This document shows positions 1 to 12,800 of a stretch of DNA of 64,000 bases, in pieces (the first letter of the stretch is position 1; every line of letters starts with the position of its first letter). The stretch spans positions 27,821 through 91,820 of the forward strand of contig CACRXP010000858.1 in NCBI GenBank assembly GCA_902702965.1. Reading direction: 5' to 3'. Origin of the DNA: Spirometra erinaceieuropaei (Eukaryota > Platyhelminthes > Cestoda > Diphyllobothriidea > Diphyllobothriidae). Made by a program: the position numbers and the translations under genes. Below the pieces are notes generated by a model. It had not been told where the DNA came from. It was given only the letters and a program-made list of their open reading frames with translations, and searched no databases.

Positions 1-1373
1 TAAGCGGCACTTGGCCCATTTGTGGTGTTGGCCCTGTCCGGACTGGACTTAGTCTTAATTGTAGCGTCTAGTATCAGAGGAACAGGTTTACGACCCGACT
101 AAGTGCATTAACCGAAAGCCAAACTTTGAGAACAGCCCGGTTCTTTTCTTGTTGGTTCGACCGATGGCCCCTGCCTCCCCGAAGGCGAAAAAGCTTTTCT
201 TGTATTTGGTCATATACCAGGCACAGTTCACCCCCGCGATTAACTGCAAGCGTCAAGGCCTTTGTCCATTTTACTAACGTAGCTCGCACTGCAATTTTGG
301 AAGGGCATACTATAAACCACTGTTTATTGTTCTGTTGCCGGCAGCGGGTCTTTGGGTCTCATTATCTGCTGTCTTACTTCAAATTTTAGTTTATAAGTCA
401 CACCACTTCAAGAAGGGTTCATGATTCCTGCTGCTGCCTCCGAGGCGTTCTTCAGATACGGGACCACGAACAAGGAACTCGATTTCCCACCGTCCGAAAT
501 CTGGCGAGCAGGCTTTTTCAGGCACTTGCGCATGCAATATCATGGGCGACCACTGACTACGGATAGAAACTGTAGGTATTTCACTGCCGCCCTTCTCCCA
601 TTGTCGTCTTTGAAGGGTTTCTGCAGAGGCTCGAATGATTGATCTTCGGTTCGTACCCCTCCCCCCCTTAAAAAAAATTCTGGTTCGGATACTTCAACGA
701 CACGTTTTTCTTACTCAAAAGGAGCGGCATGCAAGATTTTAAAGCACTGTTGAACTCACTCTTTCATGAAATTTAATCTATCATAGAAGACGAAGTCAAC
801 GATCATTTGCCCCAGTTCGATGTACAAGTTACAGGTATGGCAGGCTAAAAGACAACGACTATGGTTTGTCTTATGGCAAAGAATACTAGAGGCATTTTCC
901 TGTCCAACGCCAATCACCTTATTAGCCACAAATTCCGTTTTGTCAGAATTCTGCTCCAACGGGTTCAAACGCACTGCAAGGACGAAAACGGGAGAAAGGA
1001 GGAAATTTAACGCTTGCACCCCTATTCCCAGGTAATAGTTGACCCTGGTCCTTTCACTGTCTGACCAAAAACGAATGAAACCGTTGTACATAGTTTATCT
1101 AAAAGACTGCAGCACTACGCCTTAGAAAACTATCCTGTCGCTGCTGTCTCGAATACAATTGCTGGATTCTTCAGAGAGAAAGTTTTAATGGCCAGCCAAG
1201 GACACTTGGAGACGATGAGCAATCGTCTCCCTTTTCGGCAATCTTACCTCCTCAACCTACTTGATTTCAGCACACTCGTAAATCTACGACCGGCCATCCT
1301 AGGCGCAGGATACAGTTAGCCATGGATGATAATAATTGGGTAATTCATATTGACCCAACTGTGAAAAACTCGG
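1..1373. other. no recognisable gene
   Basis: Short random-looking frames on both strands, with none resembling a known family. No repeat shared with the rest of the window was noticed. Confidence 0.5.
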
Positions 1374-1454
1374 CGCCTCGGTGGGATTCGAACCCACGCA
1401 GAAAGGGGAAGGCTTTAGCGCAGCCAACACTCTAACCACCTGAGCTACGAGGCA
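1374..1454 (-). tRNA. tRNA-like sequence (tRNA-Ser-like, gene or SINE head)
   Basis: Read on minus, the segment folds as a tRNA. It has a 7-bp acceptor stem (U-G at the first pair), a D arm GCTC/GAGT, a 4-bp anticodon stem GGCT/AGCC with loop GCGCTAA (putative anticodon GCT, serine), a roughly 12-nt variable region and a perfect T arm GTGGG-TTCGAAT-CCCAC. The long variable region fits a class II (Ser/Leu) tRNA. Against a working gene are C rather than U at position 33 and an anticodon stem of only four pairs. A diverged second copy lies at 58447-58530, so this may be a tRNA-derived repeat rather than a functional tRNA. Confidence 0.5.
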
Positions 1455-4400
1455 ATAGTCGTCCTTTCCGACGTTCCCTCCAATTATTCCGTCCTTCTAA
1501 CTTCACAGCGAATGATACACAGTCTAAGGACGACGCCTCCAAACCCCTACTTCGCAGCCCCAGGTGGCGGCCTGTGCGTATGCTGGAAAACTGAGACACA
1601 ATGAATGGCTGCGTTGGCGAATTCGCCCACCCTGGATGTGAGCATGCACGCACGCACTTCGGTGTTCTGGCGATTAAATGGTGATCGTCAGCGCTAGGGG
1701 GGACCAAGTCACGGTTCGTGGTGGTCACACAAAGGTTCTGCTCGCACGCCCGCACCACGTGTATGCGCGCCACGCAGCGTGTAGAGGGGTGTGAACATTC
1801 ATCAGACACATGAACGCGCGCATGCTCTTCGCACGAACTCGAACCGGCGGGCGGCCCCGGCGGATACGCCGCTGCCGCCCGGTGTCTCAGCTTGCACGCC
1901 AACGATCGCGTCAGACAAGTGTCAAACGTTGGAACGTAAGTGACACACACACACACTAGCTCCAACAGAGAGAACACCAGTTCAAGTTAGTTAGTAAAAC
2001 GCATTAAAATGCTGGGGAGCACCACGGGACCGGAGGCCCGTGGTCAGTTACAGAAAGAATAGGACTGCCCTGATTAACCGAGATTCTTAAGCACAAAGAG
2101 GCGAAGAAGTAAAGCACAACTGAGGGGGCGTGTGGATGCTCAACAAACTCAGTTACCGGGCTGCCGTTATAACTGCCGCTCTCCTGACGACGGGCAGTTG
2201 TCGAAAGGGGTGCTGGCCAAATGTCAAGCATTTGCACCACTCATTACTAGGAAAGGGCTACTTTTCCACAAATAATAATTCAACGGACAATCGAGTATCA
2301 AGGTGGCCCAATTTTAATTCAGAATCCTTCGTTAAGAGGCCTATCATATACTTCATATACAGGTAAAATATGAGAACAACGGACAGTTATAGGAGCGCTT
2401 AGCGTGGTCGCATTGCTTCGGGAATAATGGCTCGCCAATTTCCACAAACAAAAAAAACGGTAAGATCCGTTTAATGAGCGCTTCCCCCGTTGCAGAGTCA
2501 TACTCGAGTTCAGGCTCAGAAATGACAAAGCAGGCGAGCCATGGGTGTTAGCTTGACGAAGGGCCAATTAGCGAGGTTTCATGCACGGCAAAAACAAATG
2601 CTGTTGTTAGCTGTGGTTGGTTAGTGAATATCACGTCCTCCGAAAAGATTGCGAGTCAGATCCCGATCGACCATTCCGTACTGCGATTCTTACGCGTACG
2701 ATTCAGCGAAACCGTGAGCGTGGACAGCGTAAAGACACAGCCCTCGAGCATGAGCACATTTTCTGCTCTTCCCCTTTCAGACTGGAGATTCAGCTCCGGA
2801 GACAGGTGTGCCCACGGTTCGTACAGTTGGTTGGGGAGAGTGAAGTATGAGCTAGTCAAGCAAAGCCTTGGAATGAACTAGCAAAAGCAAAACGCCACAC
2901 AGATGAATTTATGTTTAGAGTCTTTGGTAATTCTCATAGGAAACTTTCATCAAGGTCTCAATATCTGTTGGTATGAGAATTGTGTTTGAGGCCTTACTCC
3001 GCGTATAGAGTTTTCTTTTGACGAAACAGTTCATAATTAGGTCGGTTTTTCGGCCTCCTATCAGTGAGCTAGAGAAACACAGGTAAATAGATCATTGGAA
3101 GTTGAAAGTCGTTTGCAGGTCCCCTAAGTTACGAATGACTACGATCGTGCATCATTTACTGAGAGGTCAATTTGTACGGAATTAAAGTACTTCGCGAAGC
3201 ACAGAGGAAAGGGGAAATTAGAACTGTTTTACCACTTAGAGGTGCATCATTTAGAACTGCATCGTATATGGCAGCAGGAGACAACAAGTGTGAGACAGAA
3301 ATTTAGGCAGTTTGAAAAATAAAAGCCCGACCGGCAGACGGTGCATAAACGACTAAAGAGATAAGAAGAACCATACCAGAGAGAGAAAATGAGGTAGAAC
3401 TTGACGCCCGTATTCGGATAATATCAGCTTCCACAAAAAATACGAATAAATTACCAGGTATAAAAGTATGTGAGCACTTTAGCCAACACACGTGGTATCA
3501 GGAAGAAGCCGGTGGGGCTGAGCCGGCATTCGTTTGTTTCTGTGCCTCTGGGGCCAATCAAAACTCGATAAAAGAACGTGTCCGCCATAAGGAGCCAATC
3601 AGCATCAGACTTTCCGATACGCGTCGGGCCGAAGGCTTCGGGGAGTGGGGGTGGCGAGTCGCACCAGTCGCACTCTCGCGTACTAGGCGGAGCTCGTTCG
3701 TGGCCTTCGAATACGGCATGGAATCGTACCCGTGATCGGCCGTCTCGTTTTTAGCAGAGCAAGTCTGTTTTTGCATACAATAATTTAAGTAGTCTTGCTA
3801 ACACCAATCACTGCTTATGAGGAGCCCTCCATTTACAATGATGGGCAGCTCAAGGTCTTTCAACTTGGTTCATGCCGAGAAAGGAAGATATGCGAAAGCA
3901 AAATTTGCCAAGAAATAAGTAGTTTGGAGACTGTTGACTAAAGCGCTTGTTAACGTAGCATTCAGAATTAAGAATGCGGAGCAGATAAGGAGGTGCCATT
4001 GGAAACTTCACCAAATAAGCCTCCCCAACACATAACCTTCGAAAAAATGTCGCCCAGTCAGTCGACAGTTTCCCCGAGGTTCAAAGTGGCATTCATGTTG
4101 CCTGTTAAGGAGCAGATTATAAGCCATATTGGGCGAAAAAAAGTATCTTGAGCGGAAAGAAGGTTCAAAACTTTTTGTCTTCGGAACGTTGAGGGTGCTT
4201 GGAAAATGGGGCTCCCTAGATTTGTTCCCGAGAGTAAATCTAGACACAAGCCATTGAGATAAAGACAGTACGGCTCACCCTGTATGCGGTTAGAAACGGA
4301 CTGTCCGTCAGCTTTTCGATCCGGAGAGCGCACTGTAGTTCACTTTTCATATACCGATGTGCATCAGGCTAAGAGGACTCCAATGGGACTTTTTCGGCAT

Positions 4401-7400
4401 AGCAAAGTCTGACATACGTCAGTAGCCATAATCTCAGAACTGAAGAGCGTTTGAGACAAACGTAGGGCTGCGTAACTGAGGGGTGGTGGGAAATTTGCAT
4501 AGAAAGGGAGCTAGTTCAGACTTGTATTTTGAAACGGACAAAATCTACAATAAAATACTTTGGAACTCAAGTTCCAGCACAAAAGAAAAAGGCACACTTA
4601 ACTATTACTGAAAAGAGTTCCCGCGAGGGCTTTATATTTTTCAAGTACGTGGGTGCCTAGTCAGTAAACCAGGCCATCAGTTTGCCTGAATGCATATAGG
4701 TGAAAATTTCATTCTAGTCGACCGAAAATATGACAAGAGAGAGAAATATTGCTGATTTAGATTCAAAAGTCACTTATCAGAGTTAACAAAAGTGCCATCT
4801 TCTAACTAAAGTAGGTGTTTAGCGGCAGAGGTTTCGACTAAGAATAGGAGCCCTAATTATTTGAAAATTGTACAAAATCAGAGTCGGATATGTCGATTTC
4901 TCTACTTTACCAAAACTGTGACATTCCGACAACGTTCGGTCAACTCCAGCGATCTTAGTCCGGTAACGATAGTGACGTTTTAGCGCAGGCCTAAATACAG
5001 TTTTCCGGACCAAAAAGCAGTTGCAGTCATTGCCTGACCTTGAAACGTCATTCCGGTCATGTGGTAAATCCCTGCAGTTGTACTGATGCTGGCCTGATGG
5101 CCGAAGCACAATAGCAATCAGTAATGAATTAGAATTGCTGAAAGTCTCAAGCAGAGGGCTCATTACGATTACAGAGTCTGTCTGACTAGCTGCTGCGGAG
5201 CGCCTATACCTACTCTAGTGTCATCACAGTTTTATTAAAGATGGAGAAATCCGAGACAGTGCGGAAAAGCCACCCATGAGTACATTTAAACAAGACGAAC
5301 TTTTGCCTCAATGTGACTGCTCTCTGACGCCAGTAAATACGGGAACAAGACTGCTCGTTTACAGCTTATCTTTCGTCCGCAAACAGCCGTGGCCTAATCC
5401 GAAGCAGAATGGGCAGGGTACCCTATACACATACAACTATTGCTGTCCCCTACCAGCCGTTTAATAGAGGCATAAGAACTCAAAGCTGAACCCATTGACA
5501 CTTTCTTCTGAGACGCATGCAAATGAAATGCAGTTCGTAAATATGTTCCAAAATGGACAAAAAAGTATTCCTTTGGGGTAGAAATGGTGAAGAGGGTGGT
5601 AAAACCCTAAATGAAATAAACATGTCGACTTGCCATTGAGGAATGTCGCGCAAGGCCGAGAGGACCTCTTCTGAGATCGGGAGAATTCGGTGAAAGCCAC
5701 TTTCATGTGGTCGACAGGACACGACCCGCGGCAGAAATGGTCGGACGTCTCGCCAAATGCCCAAAGTCAGCTGGATCCAGATTTACAGCCGTTTCAGCCT
5801 ACTTTTGAGCTATGGCGAGTTAGTAGACCGGAAATATTCAGTTACTGCTGCTCTCTTTGCTGTTAACACATGCCGTCCAGTAGAAGCACAATTATGCTAA
5901 TTCTCCAACACGTAATCCTCCGACTAGTTCGGCCATTTATCATGGCCATACATGTACCCCGATTAATAAGAGGACGTCAGATAAAGAGCATAGGGGAGCT
6001 CAATCAGAATAAGCTATGTGTAACCCCTGAAAAAGGACCTTCGTAAGTGCTGTGTGTGCGAACCTTTAAGCGATCCTCGCGGAAGTGTCTTTCGTCACTT
6101 AAGACGTTTTTTGCAGGTATTCACATAGTCACTTTAGAAGCCCCAATTAAGAAGGACCTTGTCCTCTTCAAAATGTCACTGTTTAAGTGAGTGAAAATGC
6201 CAAAGAATATCAATTACGATTTTTTAAATATTCGTCGGAGATTGTTAGTATCGCTGGTGCGCCCCACTGTTACCGACTGCTACCCTTTCCATTTACGCTG
6301 CAAGTGCATAGTCATAGGGCAGACTGACTTCAGAACAGTTTTATTATCTAGCTTTTTCCTTGATATGCCTAATATGGAGTATACAAGAACCATGGGTACA
6401 ACGATTTGAGCATTTATAGATTGCTTACTGCCCTCCCAATGATACCTCTCCTGGGAGATTGTAGTTCATAGGATTCGGCTCGAGACTTCGTCAAGACCAT
6501 CCGTCTGTTAGATTACAGTCCTTGCTCATGCAATCAGGTAAATAGTTCATCTCGTGTCATTCCGCTGACATTAGCGGGCTCTCAGGGACATATTACTGAA
6601 GTAAGAATTGGTATTAGCAGTTCCTCCCACCACGAAAAATTGCCATTTTTCTTCTTAGAAGAGTTATCAAAGAAATAACTCTTTAGATTTAAATACGCAA
6701 AAGTCGGACTCCACAGTTCTTCTGCATCATCCTTTGACTAACGAACTTTATTCCCTGTATGAATCCTGTGCTTAACACGCCGTGCTGGAGTTGTATGCGT
6801 GCAAGCGGTTACTCTAAATGAGGAGTTAGGCCAAAACGTTTGTATGGCCGGACAATACGTCATATGTGTCCTGTCTACTAAGGTCAATAGAGTTACGGGA
6901 GATTTCAGGTGGTTAGATTCATCTCACAAAATTTATTTTCTGGACTTATGAGGGTAATCGATTTCCAATAACATATGGCTGTTTTCAACGGATGATACTT
7001 TAAGGTATTCTAAGGCGTCGTTAACTCATCTAACCATGTGACAGGACAAAAACGCATAGGGTGTGCACGATTTAAATTTTGTCTTGTTTAATTTCCGAGG
7101 AAATTAATGCGCGAACTTGGAGTAAATCTTTCGAAACGGGCCTTTTCAGGCACGGTCCAAAGTTTGATATGAATATTTGAGCTGAACTTCATCAGCTACT
7201 GCGAAATATAGGCTTAATATTCACAAACCGCCAACAGGCAGCCAGTAGTATAGAACTGTGCAATGATTTACCGTACTAATAACACGGGTATTAGCTAAAA
7301 GCCCAGACACGCGTGTTTCGCCGATCTTATGCCGCTGCCTGACGCAGCTGCGAGGGGTTCGGCTAGTCAATGGGTCCCCCAGCTTTCCCTGTGAGTCCCT

Positions 7401-7885
7401 AAATGTGATTTTCACGGGTGATTGTGCAGATAGGAATGGTCTATCTCCGAGCAGTTAGGAATCGTGGCAAAAGATGCGGTCAGCTCCAAGCACCGCACTA
7501 AATAGGGTTGGCACAACAAAATTTTGATAAAAGTGGCCCTCCGGATCTGTATATTCATTGGCGGCAAACCGCGGACGAGTTATTTTTTCTGCCATCAGCT
7601 CCTCAAAAATTTATTCAATAATGTCTACTTTACTACAAAATCTACGAATTTTTCTAAAAATCCAAACGCCCACTTCCTGTGCGGATATTCAAACGGCAAT
7701 CTTAGACTTTATTCTACTTTGCCTTGGCGCCGCAGGCCTGAACGCTGATCTTCGTTCACGTTGTGATGAGCAATCAGTGGCGGATAGATATTAGCGGCAA
7801 AGTTTGGAAAGACTGAATAATCACTCCTGACTTGTTTGGGATTCTCATCCGGCTAAATCCTGACGCCTGGCTGGAAAGGTCAGGC
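1455..7885. other. gene-poor stretch
   Basis: No frame over 185 codons and no recognisable protein motif. A short (AC)n run lies near 1942-1955. The 181-codon minus frame overlapping the tRNA-like sequence (1432-1977) has an unremarkable, arginine- and serine-rich composition and is probably chance. Confidence 0.45.
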
Positions 7886-7930
7886 GATTAAGCTCTGGTT
7901 CGACCGATTTGGAGTCCAACGTTCTACCAG
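7886..7930 (-). repeat. tRNA-like fragment
   Basis: Read on minus it contains GGTAGAACGTTGGACTCCAA, which resembles the D-arm to anticodon part of a tRNA (anticodon CCA-like). It is followed by a weak T-arm-like GGTCGAACC. It is probably a worn tRNA-derived SINE head; too short to be sure. Confidence 0.25.
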
Positions 7931-8195
7931 CAGCATATGAGCCTATACCTTTCTAATGTGCTGAAAGTCGCTGCAGCCTCGTTTTGCCTGATCTCGAGTA
8001 CAGCTGACATAGTTCGTGACTCCGGGTACACTTCAACTATATTGGTTTGGATTGGAATAGCAGGTCTTCCGCGCCTGAATTTGGGATGTGGTCGACAGAC
8101 TGCGGCGAAAAATAAAAAATCATTCGAAATCCCCTCATTTTTTTCTGCAAACCGCTAGATAGCTGCACTTCAACTTCATGCGTTGGACGTGAAGA

Positions 8196-9192
8196 TACAG
8201 TAAGTGACCGATCTCATGAAATGTTGGCCGAACTTCTAAAATGCATTTCCGATTTGGAAGGATTACTTAGGCGGGGTTGTAATATTGGGCATCGTACAGC
8301 GTAATCCAATAATATTTCGGAGTGGTCAGGATGTCGGCTTCTGAATGCACTTCATTTTCATCTTCCGCAGAAACCACAATCGGTAAAAAAATACTGCTTA
8401 AGTAGCATGCACTTTTCGCGTTGATTTTCGATGGTCATTAAAATTCAAATATATTTTATAGAAGACATGCACAAAAACATGCTTTCTTCCACTAATTTGG
8501 TAACAAATCACATCGACTTTACATTTTTTGCTTGAACACAGGGTATATTAAGGTTCCAAAGAGTTTTCTAATTCCCGAATTTTTGAAGCCAGATCAGCCG
8601 TTGCATTAGCGATTAATGATTTCAGTCTACGAGGTGTATGCTTTCCGCGTAAGGAAAATAATTCATTTCACTATGTCTTTAAGAAGATACCATTTAGAAT
8701 TTGTGAAATTTTGCAATTAGTGCAGACTACGTTATGCATTTCATGAGGAGCATTGGTAAACAAACAGGTACAATACTGATTGAATGTACATTGCACTATC
8801 TCAAAAATCTTATAATTAAAGTTTTTTATAAAACCTGAATATACCCTGTCTTTAAGCATGAATAGAAGAGTCGACGTGATTTTCTACCCAATGAGTAGAG
8901 GGAAGCATGTTTTTGTGCATGTCTTCAATAAAATATGTTTAAACTTTAATGACCATCGAAAATCAATGCGAAAAGTGCATGCTACTTAAGCAGCAATTTT
9001 TTAACAGAGTGTGGTTTCTACAGGAGATCAAAAAGAAGTGCATTCAAAAGCCGACATCCTGTACACTCCGAAATATTACTGGATTATACTGCAAGATAAT
9101 CAATATTACAACCCCACCTAAGTAATTCTTCCAAATCGAATACGCATTTTAGAAGTTCGGCCAACATTTCATGAAATCGGTCACTCACTGTA
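8196..9192. mobile_element. foldback (palindromic) mariner-type element, copy A
   Basis: The two ends are inverted copies of each other. The outer sequence CAGTRAGTGACCGATYTCAT at 8198 reappears as its reverse complement ending at 9190. Each end is flanked by TA, the target dinucleotide of Tc1/mariner transposons. The arms are about 400 bp with only scattered differences, separated by a roughly 200-bp spacer. No transposase frame is present, so this is a non-autonomous element. Same family as copy C (19382-20364) and more distantly copy B (10515-11509). Confidence 0.85.
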
Positions 9193-10514
9193 ATACGAAT
9201 GCTAACAGATGGACGAAGGGGTGCCAGTGGTAATTTATAGGCACTGTGAAGTCGAGCAACTAACAATCTGAAATCTTATTTGTCCTCTATTTTCCTCAAA
9301 GAAGGACAGAAATCTCGCGGTTGTCCCCCAGACAAAGTCCATCGGGGCTAAGTAAACAGCCCATTAAAGCAATGTCCGCCGTATTGCCATTCATGTGATA
9401 CTTACCCGAAACAAAAACTGAGCGCTGTCTATTCTTTTGTGGCCAAGAGCCAGCCTCCACGTCTTTGTCTTTTTACACAGAAGTCTTTGTCTCCGGCGAC
9501 GAAGTCTTAAAGGATGCAGAAACTTATTTTCGCCGAGTGACAAAGAGCTAGGCAACAATTGAAGTCGACCAAAACCACGGCAAGCCAATCAGAATTTGTG
9601 CTTTTTTTCTAGCAATTCCCTTCTACTGATTTGTGCATGAACCTCAAGAGAAGAGTATACTTGTTCCACAAAGATTACCGACAAGGAGGAGGCAGACTTG
9701 AATGACAACATCTGGGCTGCTTGGCATCCCTAGCCGGTCAGTCTCAAACTCAGGCTGGGAGTTTAATTCGAGCTCATTTGCGGGGGAAAATGAGTCAAAA
9801 CTGTCGGAATATGTAGTGTTACCAAACCATAAAGTCTGAAATTGTAACTCAACTGCTGGCTTAACTTTTCCCTTTAATTACTGTCACGTTTACGACAATA
9901 AAGATTAGAAAATATTTAGAATGTTGCTGTAAATTCCTGTTTCGTGCGAACAAATCGTCAGGGTACTTATATGCATGCTGTAGTGTAACGGGAAAGATGA
10001 AATTAGCTGAGCTCTCAGATGGAATCAAAACCGCAAGGGGCAAAGTCAGTTTGGCCCGGCTTTGGCAAGCATTAGGCGTTGTTAAACATGAGATAGGTAT
10101 TTAAGTGTCGGCTTATGCAATTATTCCAAATAAAATGAACCGGTAGTGGAGGATGTGATATATTCCAGGGATAAAATTGAAAAGGGCATAGATGATTAAA
10201 TATGCACAGTTTAAAGTCATAAAATTTAATGGCATATTATTCAACTGCCCATGGTCATTGCATCTTTATGAAATTAACCGTTCAATATGAAAATTTGATA
10301 GATAAATAAAAACAGGGAATGTTGGTTTGACACGCGGGTGGGCGTGATGTGAGGGGGAGGAAAGTTGTATAGGCTACCGAGTTTGTGCTACAGCGAAACC
10401 TCGTCAAGCTTGATTACGGTTGCACAGCATTAGACGTTAGTAAGTCATGTCGAGGGAGTGAGGATTCAGGAGGGGAGAATGAGGTTATTTCCCTCTTAAC
10501 ACGACTGCGAGGTA
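9193..10514. other. intergenic, no gene seen
   Basis: AT-rich sequence between foldback copies A and B. Frames are short and without recognisable motifs. Confidence 0.45.
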
Positions 10515-11509
10515 CAGTAGATTTGCTAACTCATGAAATGTCAACCAAAATTTCGAAATGCGTTCTCGTTTCGAAAAGATAAATTAAGCGGTGCTGTAAA
10601 ACTAATCATGATGCAGCATAAATCTATAATGATTCAGTTACCTCAGGGTGTCGGCTTTCAAAAGAACTTATTTTCGGCTGCATGCAAGATCTTTACTCTG
10701 CAAAAAACGACTACATAAGTAGCAAGCAATTTTCTCATTGATTTTCGATGCCCTTAAAAATTCAATTATATTTCATGCAAAACATGCATCAAAATATTCA
10801 TTCTTTCACTTATTCTATAGAAAATCACGTCTTCTTCCAATTTCATACTCAAAAGAAGAGTATAATTCGGTTTTAAAAAAGTTTCTAATTGTGAGATTTT
10901 TTAATGCCCTTAAATGGCCGTTCATGAAACGTCATGTTTCTGCATTTACGAATGTGGCTTGTAAAGGTAACAATATTGCTCAAATCCACTGCTTAATTTT
11001 ATGAACCTCATATGGTTTCCTCTTAACACTGTAGAGAAATGCATGGTTTTCCGTACACGGAAAATATACAGCTTGTAGTTTTGAAACCCTGAATGCATTT
11101 GTAACAGCAGGTCGGGTTCAAAATTATTCGGGAATCAGAAAAGTTTTTTAAAACCGAATTATACTCTTCTTTTGAGTATGAAATTGGAAAAAGACGTGAT
11201 TTTCTATCGAATAAGTAAAAGAATGAATATTTTTATGCATGTTTTGCATGAAATATAATTGAATTTTTAAGGGCATCGAAAATCAATGAGAAAATTGCTT
11301 GCTACTTATGTAGTCGTTTTTTGCAGAGTAAAGATCTTGCATGCAGCCGAAAATAAGTTCTTTTGAAAGCCGACACCCTGAGGTAACTGAATCATTATAG
11401 ATTTATGCTGCATCATGATTAGTTTTACAGCACCGCTTAATTTATCTTTTCGAAACGAGAACGCATTTCGAAATTTTGGTTGACATTTCATGAGTTAGCA
11501 CATCTACTG
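10515..11509. mobile_element. foldback mariner-type element, copy B, with almost perfect arms
   Basis: Starts with CAGTAGATTTGCTAACTCAT and ends with its reverse complement, with TA on both sides. Compared by eye, the arms are identical from about 10524 to 10789 (about 266 bp) and differ at only a handful of sites over about 380 bp. The same 61-codon frame can therefore be read from 10533 on plus and from 11491 on minus; it is a consequence of the palindrome, not a gene. The central spacer of about 220 bp is not repeated. The near identity of the arms suggests recent origin or arm-to-arm gene conversion. Confidence 0.88.
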
Positions 11510-12435
11510 TAGCTCATGTTATCCAACTGCTTACATAACTATGGCTTTCTCCTTCTTATTGCCGCGACTTCTGAATAACATAGGAGATGCCCGTCGCTGC
11601 CCAACGTTGGACTTCAAATGTAGCCGTTGGACTAACGACATGATCGGTGTCTACAAGATGCCTCGTATTTTAAATTCTGGGTGCCTTATATTCCATTCTC
11701 GGCAGTGCTCAGCAGACCGAGTTGCCACCTACTATACGTGCGCCCAACGATGTGTATCCGAAACTACATGAAAAGTTATAAATGCAGCTTAATGTCCCGT
11801 GCATAGGAAGGATATCTTTAATTGGTCAAACTGGAATAGTCATGATAGTACTTTTGAACAACAAGGCCGAAGTGACGTATGTACATTCAGTCGTCCATCG
11901 GAGCTGTCGTCTGATTATGCTTTGCTCATTATCGCCCTTGAAAGGAAGGTAAATGCTCACCTACTGTTTCGCCTCGGACATTTATATCGGATGTTCTTAC
12001 TCGGGATGGTGATACTTATCTCTAAATTTCCCAGAAAACGCCGTTCGAGAAACTTATTTATCATTGATCGCATCAGCTGGCTCAATTGAACAGGCAAAAA
12101 ACCAAGCTTTGTTCTCTCTGAATTGGAACGGAACCGAGAAAGTGCAGGTACTGTCCTCTTCTTCTTATTGTTTATTAATTGTATATTGTGCCTTTGTTCT
12201 GGAGCAGATCCATGTATCCCTTAATATCCCTTATGGAGACTGTTTGCACACACCATAAAAATAGCAATAAACTTGAAAAAGCTAGATTACACGAAAGGTC
12301 ACTCCAGCTTCTACAATAGTCTCATGGTGCCGAACGGTTTAAAGGCAGAACATGGCTTTTGCGGGTATAGATGACTTCGGCTAGGTCGGTCGGCTGATTA
12401 TTCAGCTCAAATGCAGAGTAAAAGAAACAGATCAA
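11510..12435. other. intergenic, no gene seen
   Basis: Frames below 100 codons with no recognisable product. Confidence 0.4.
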
Positions 12436-12625
12436 ATTTATTGCCGCAAAAAATGGAGTTATTTCTGGCCTATTGGCCGTCACCGGCCGCTCACACCCAA
12501 CCCCTGGTGTACAGCACCTGGAATTCGAACCTGGGATCTTCGGTCGTCGAGTCTAGTACTCTGAAAATTAAAGCGAGAATTTGCTGTTTTGTCGGTTGTT
12601 ATCGGGAATATTGATGCCGATAGGG
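12436..12625 (-). repeat. tRNA-like SINE-type repeat, copy 1
   Basis: On minus a T-arm-like block CCCAGGTTCGAATTCCAGGT is followed by a short inverted repeat, GGCCGGTGACGGCC. The same arrangement (T-arm-like CCTGGGTTCAAGTCTCAGG, then GGCCGTTGACGGCC) lies on minus at 60030-60180. A tRNA-derived head plus a shared body is the usual build of a SINE. Confidence 0.5.
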
Positions 12626-12689
12626 TGGCGCTCAGCGAACAGGTTGCAGGTTATGTTTGCTCCGATCACAACCAACACGACAACGAGCC

Positions 12690-12800
12690 CTTGCTTCACT
12701 GAATGAGCATCAGACTCAATAATCAAAGACCCGAGTTCTAACTCTTCGTCTCTACACCTGGCACAGCGTATGGCTGGCTGGTAACGGCTAAAAAAATAGA
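12690..12800 (+). repeat. tRNA-like SINE-type repeat, copy 3 (diverged)
   Basis: GACTCAATAATCAAAGACCC followed by GAGTTCTAACTC resembles the T-arm region of the copies at 12436 and 60030. It ends in CTGGCTGGTAACGG, a worn version of their inverted repeat. Confidence 0.35.

Noticed and set aside
10533..11491. Two identical 61-codon proteins on opposite strands
   Set aside because: They result from the palindromic arms of foldback copy B and have no family resemblance.
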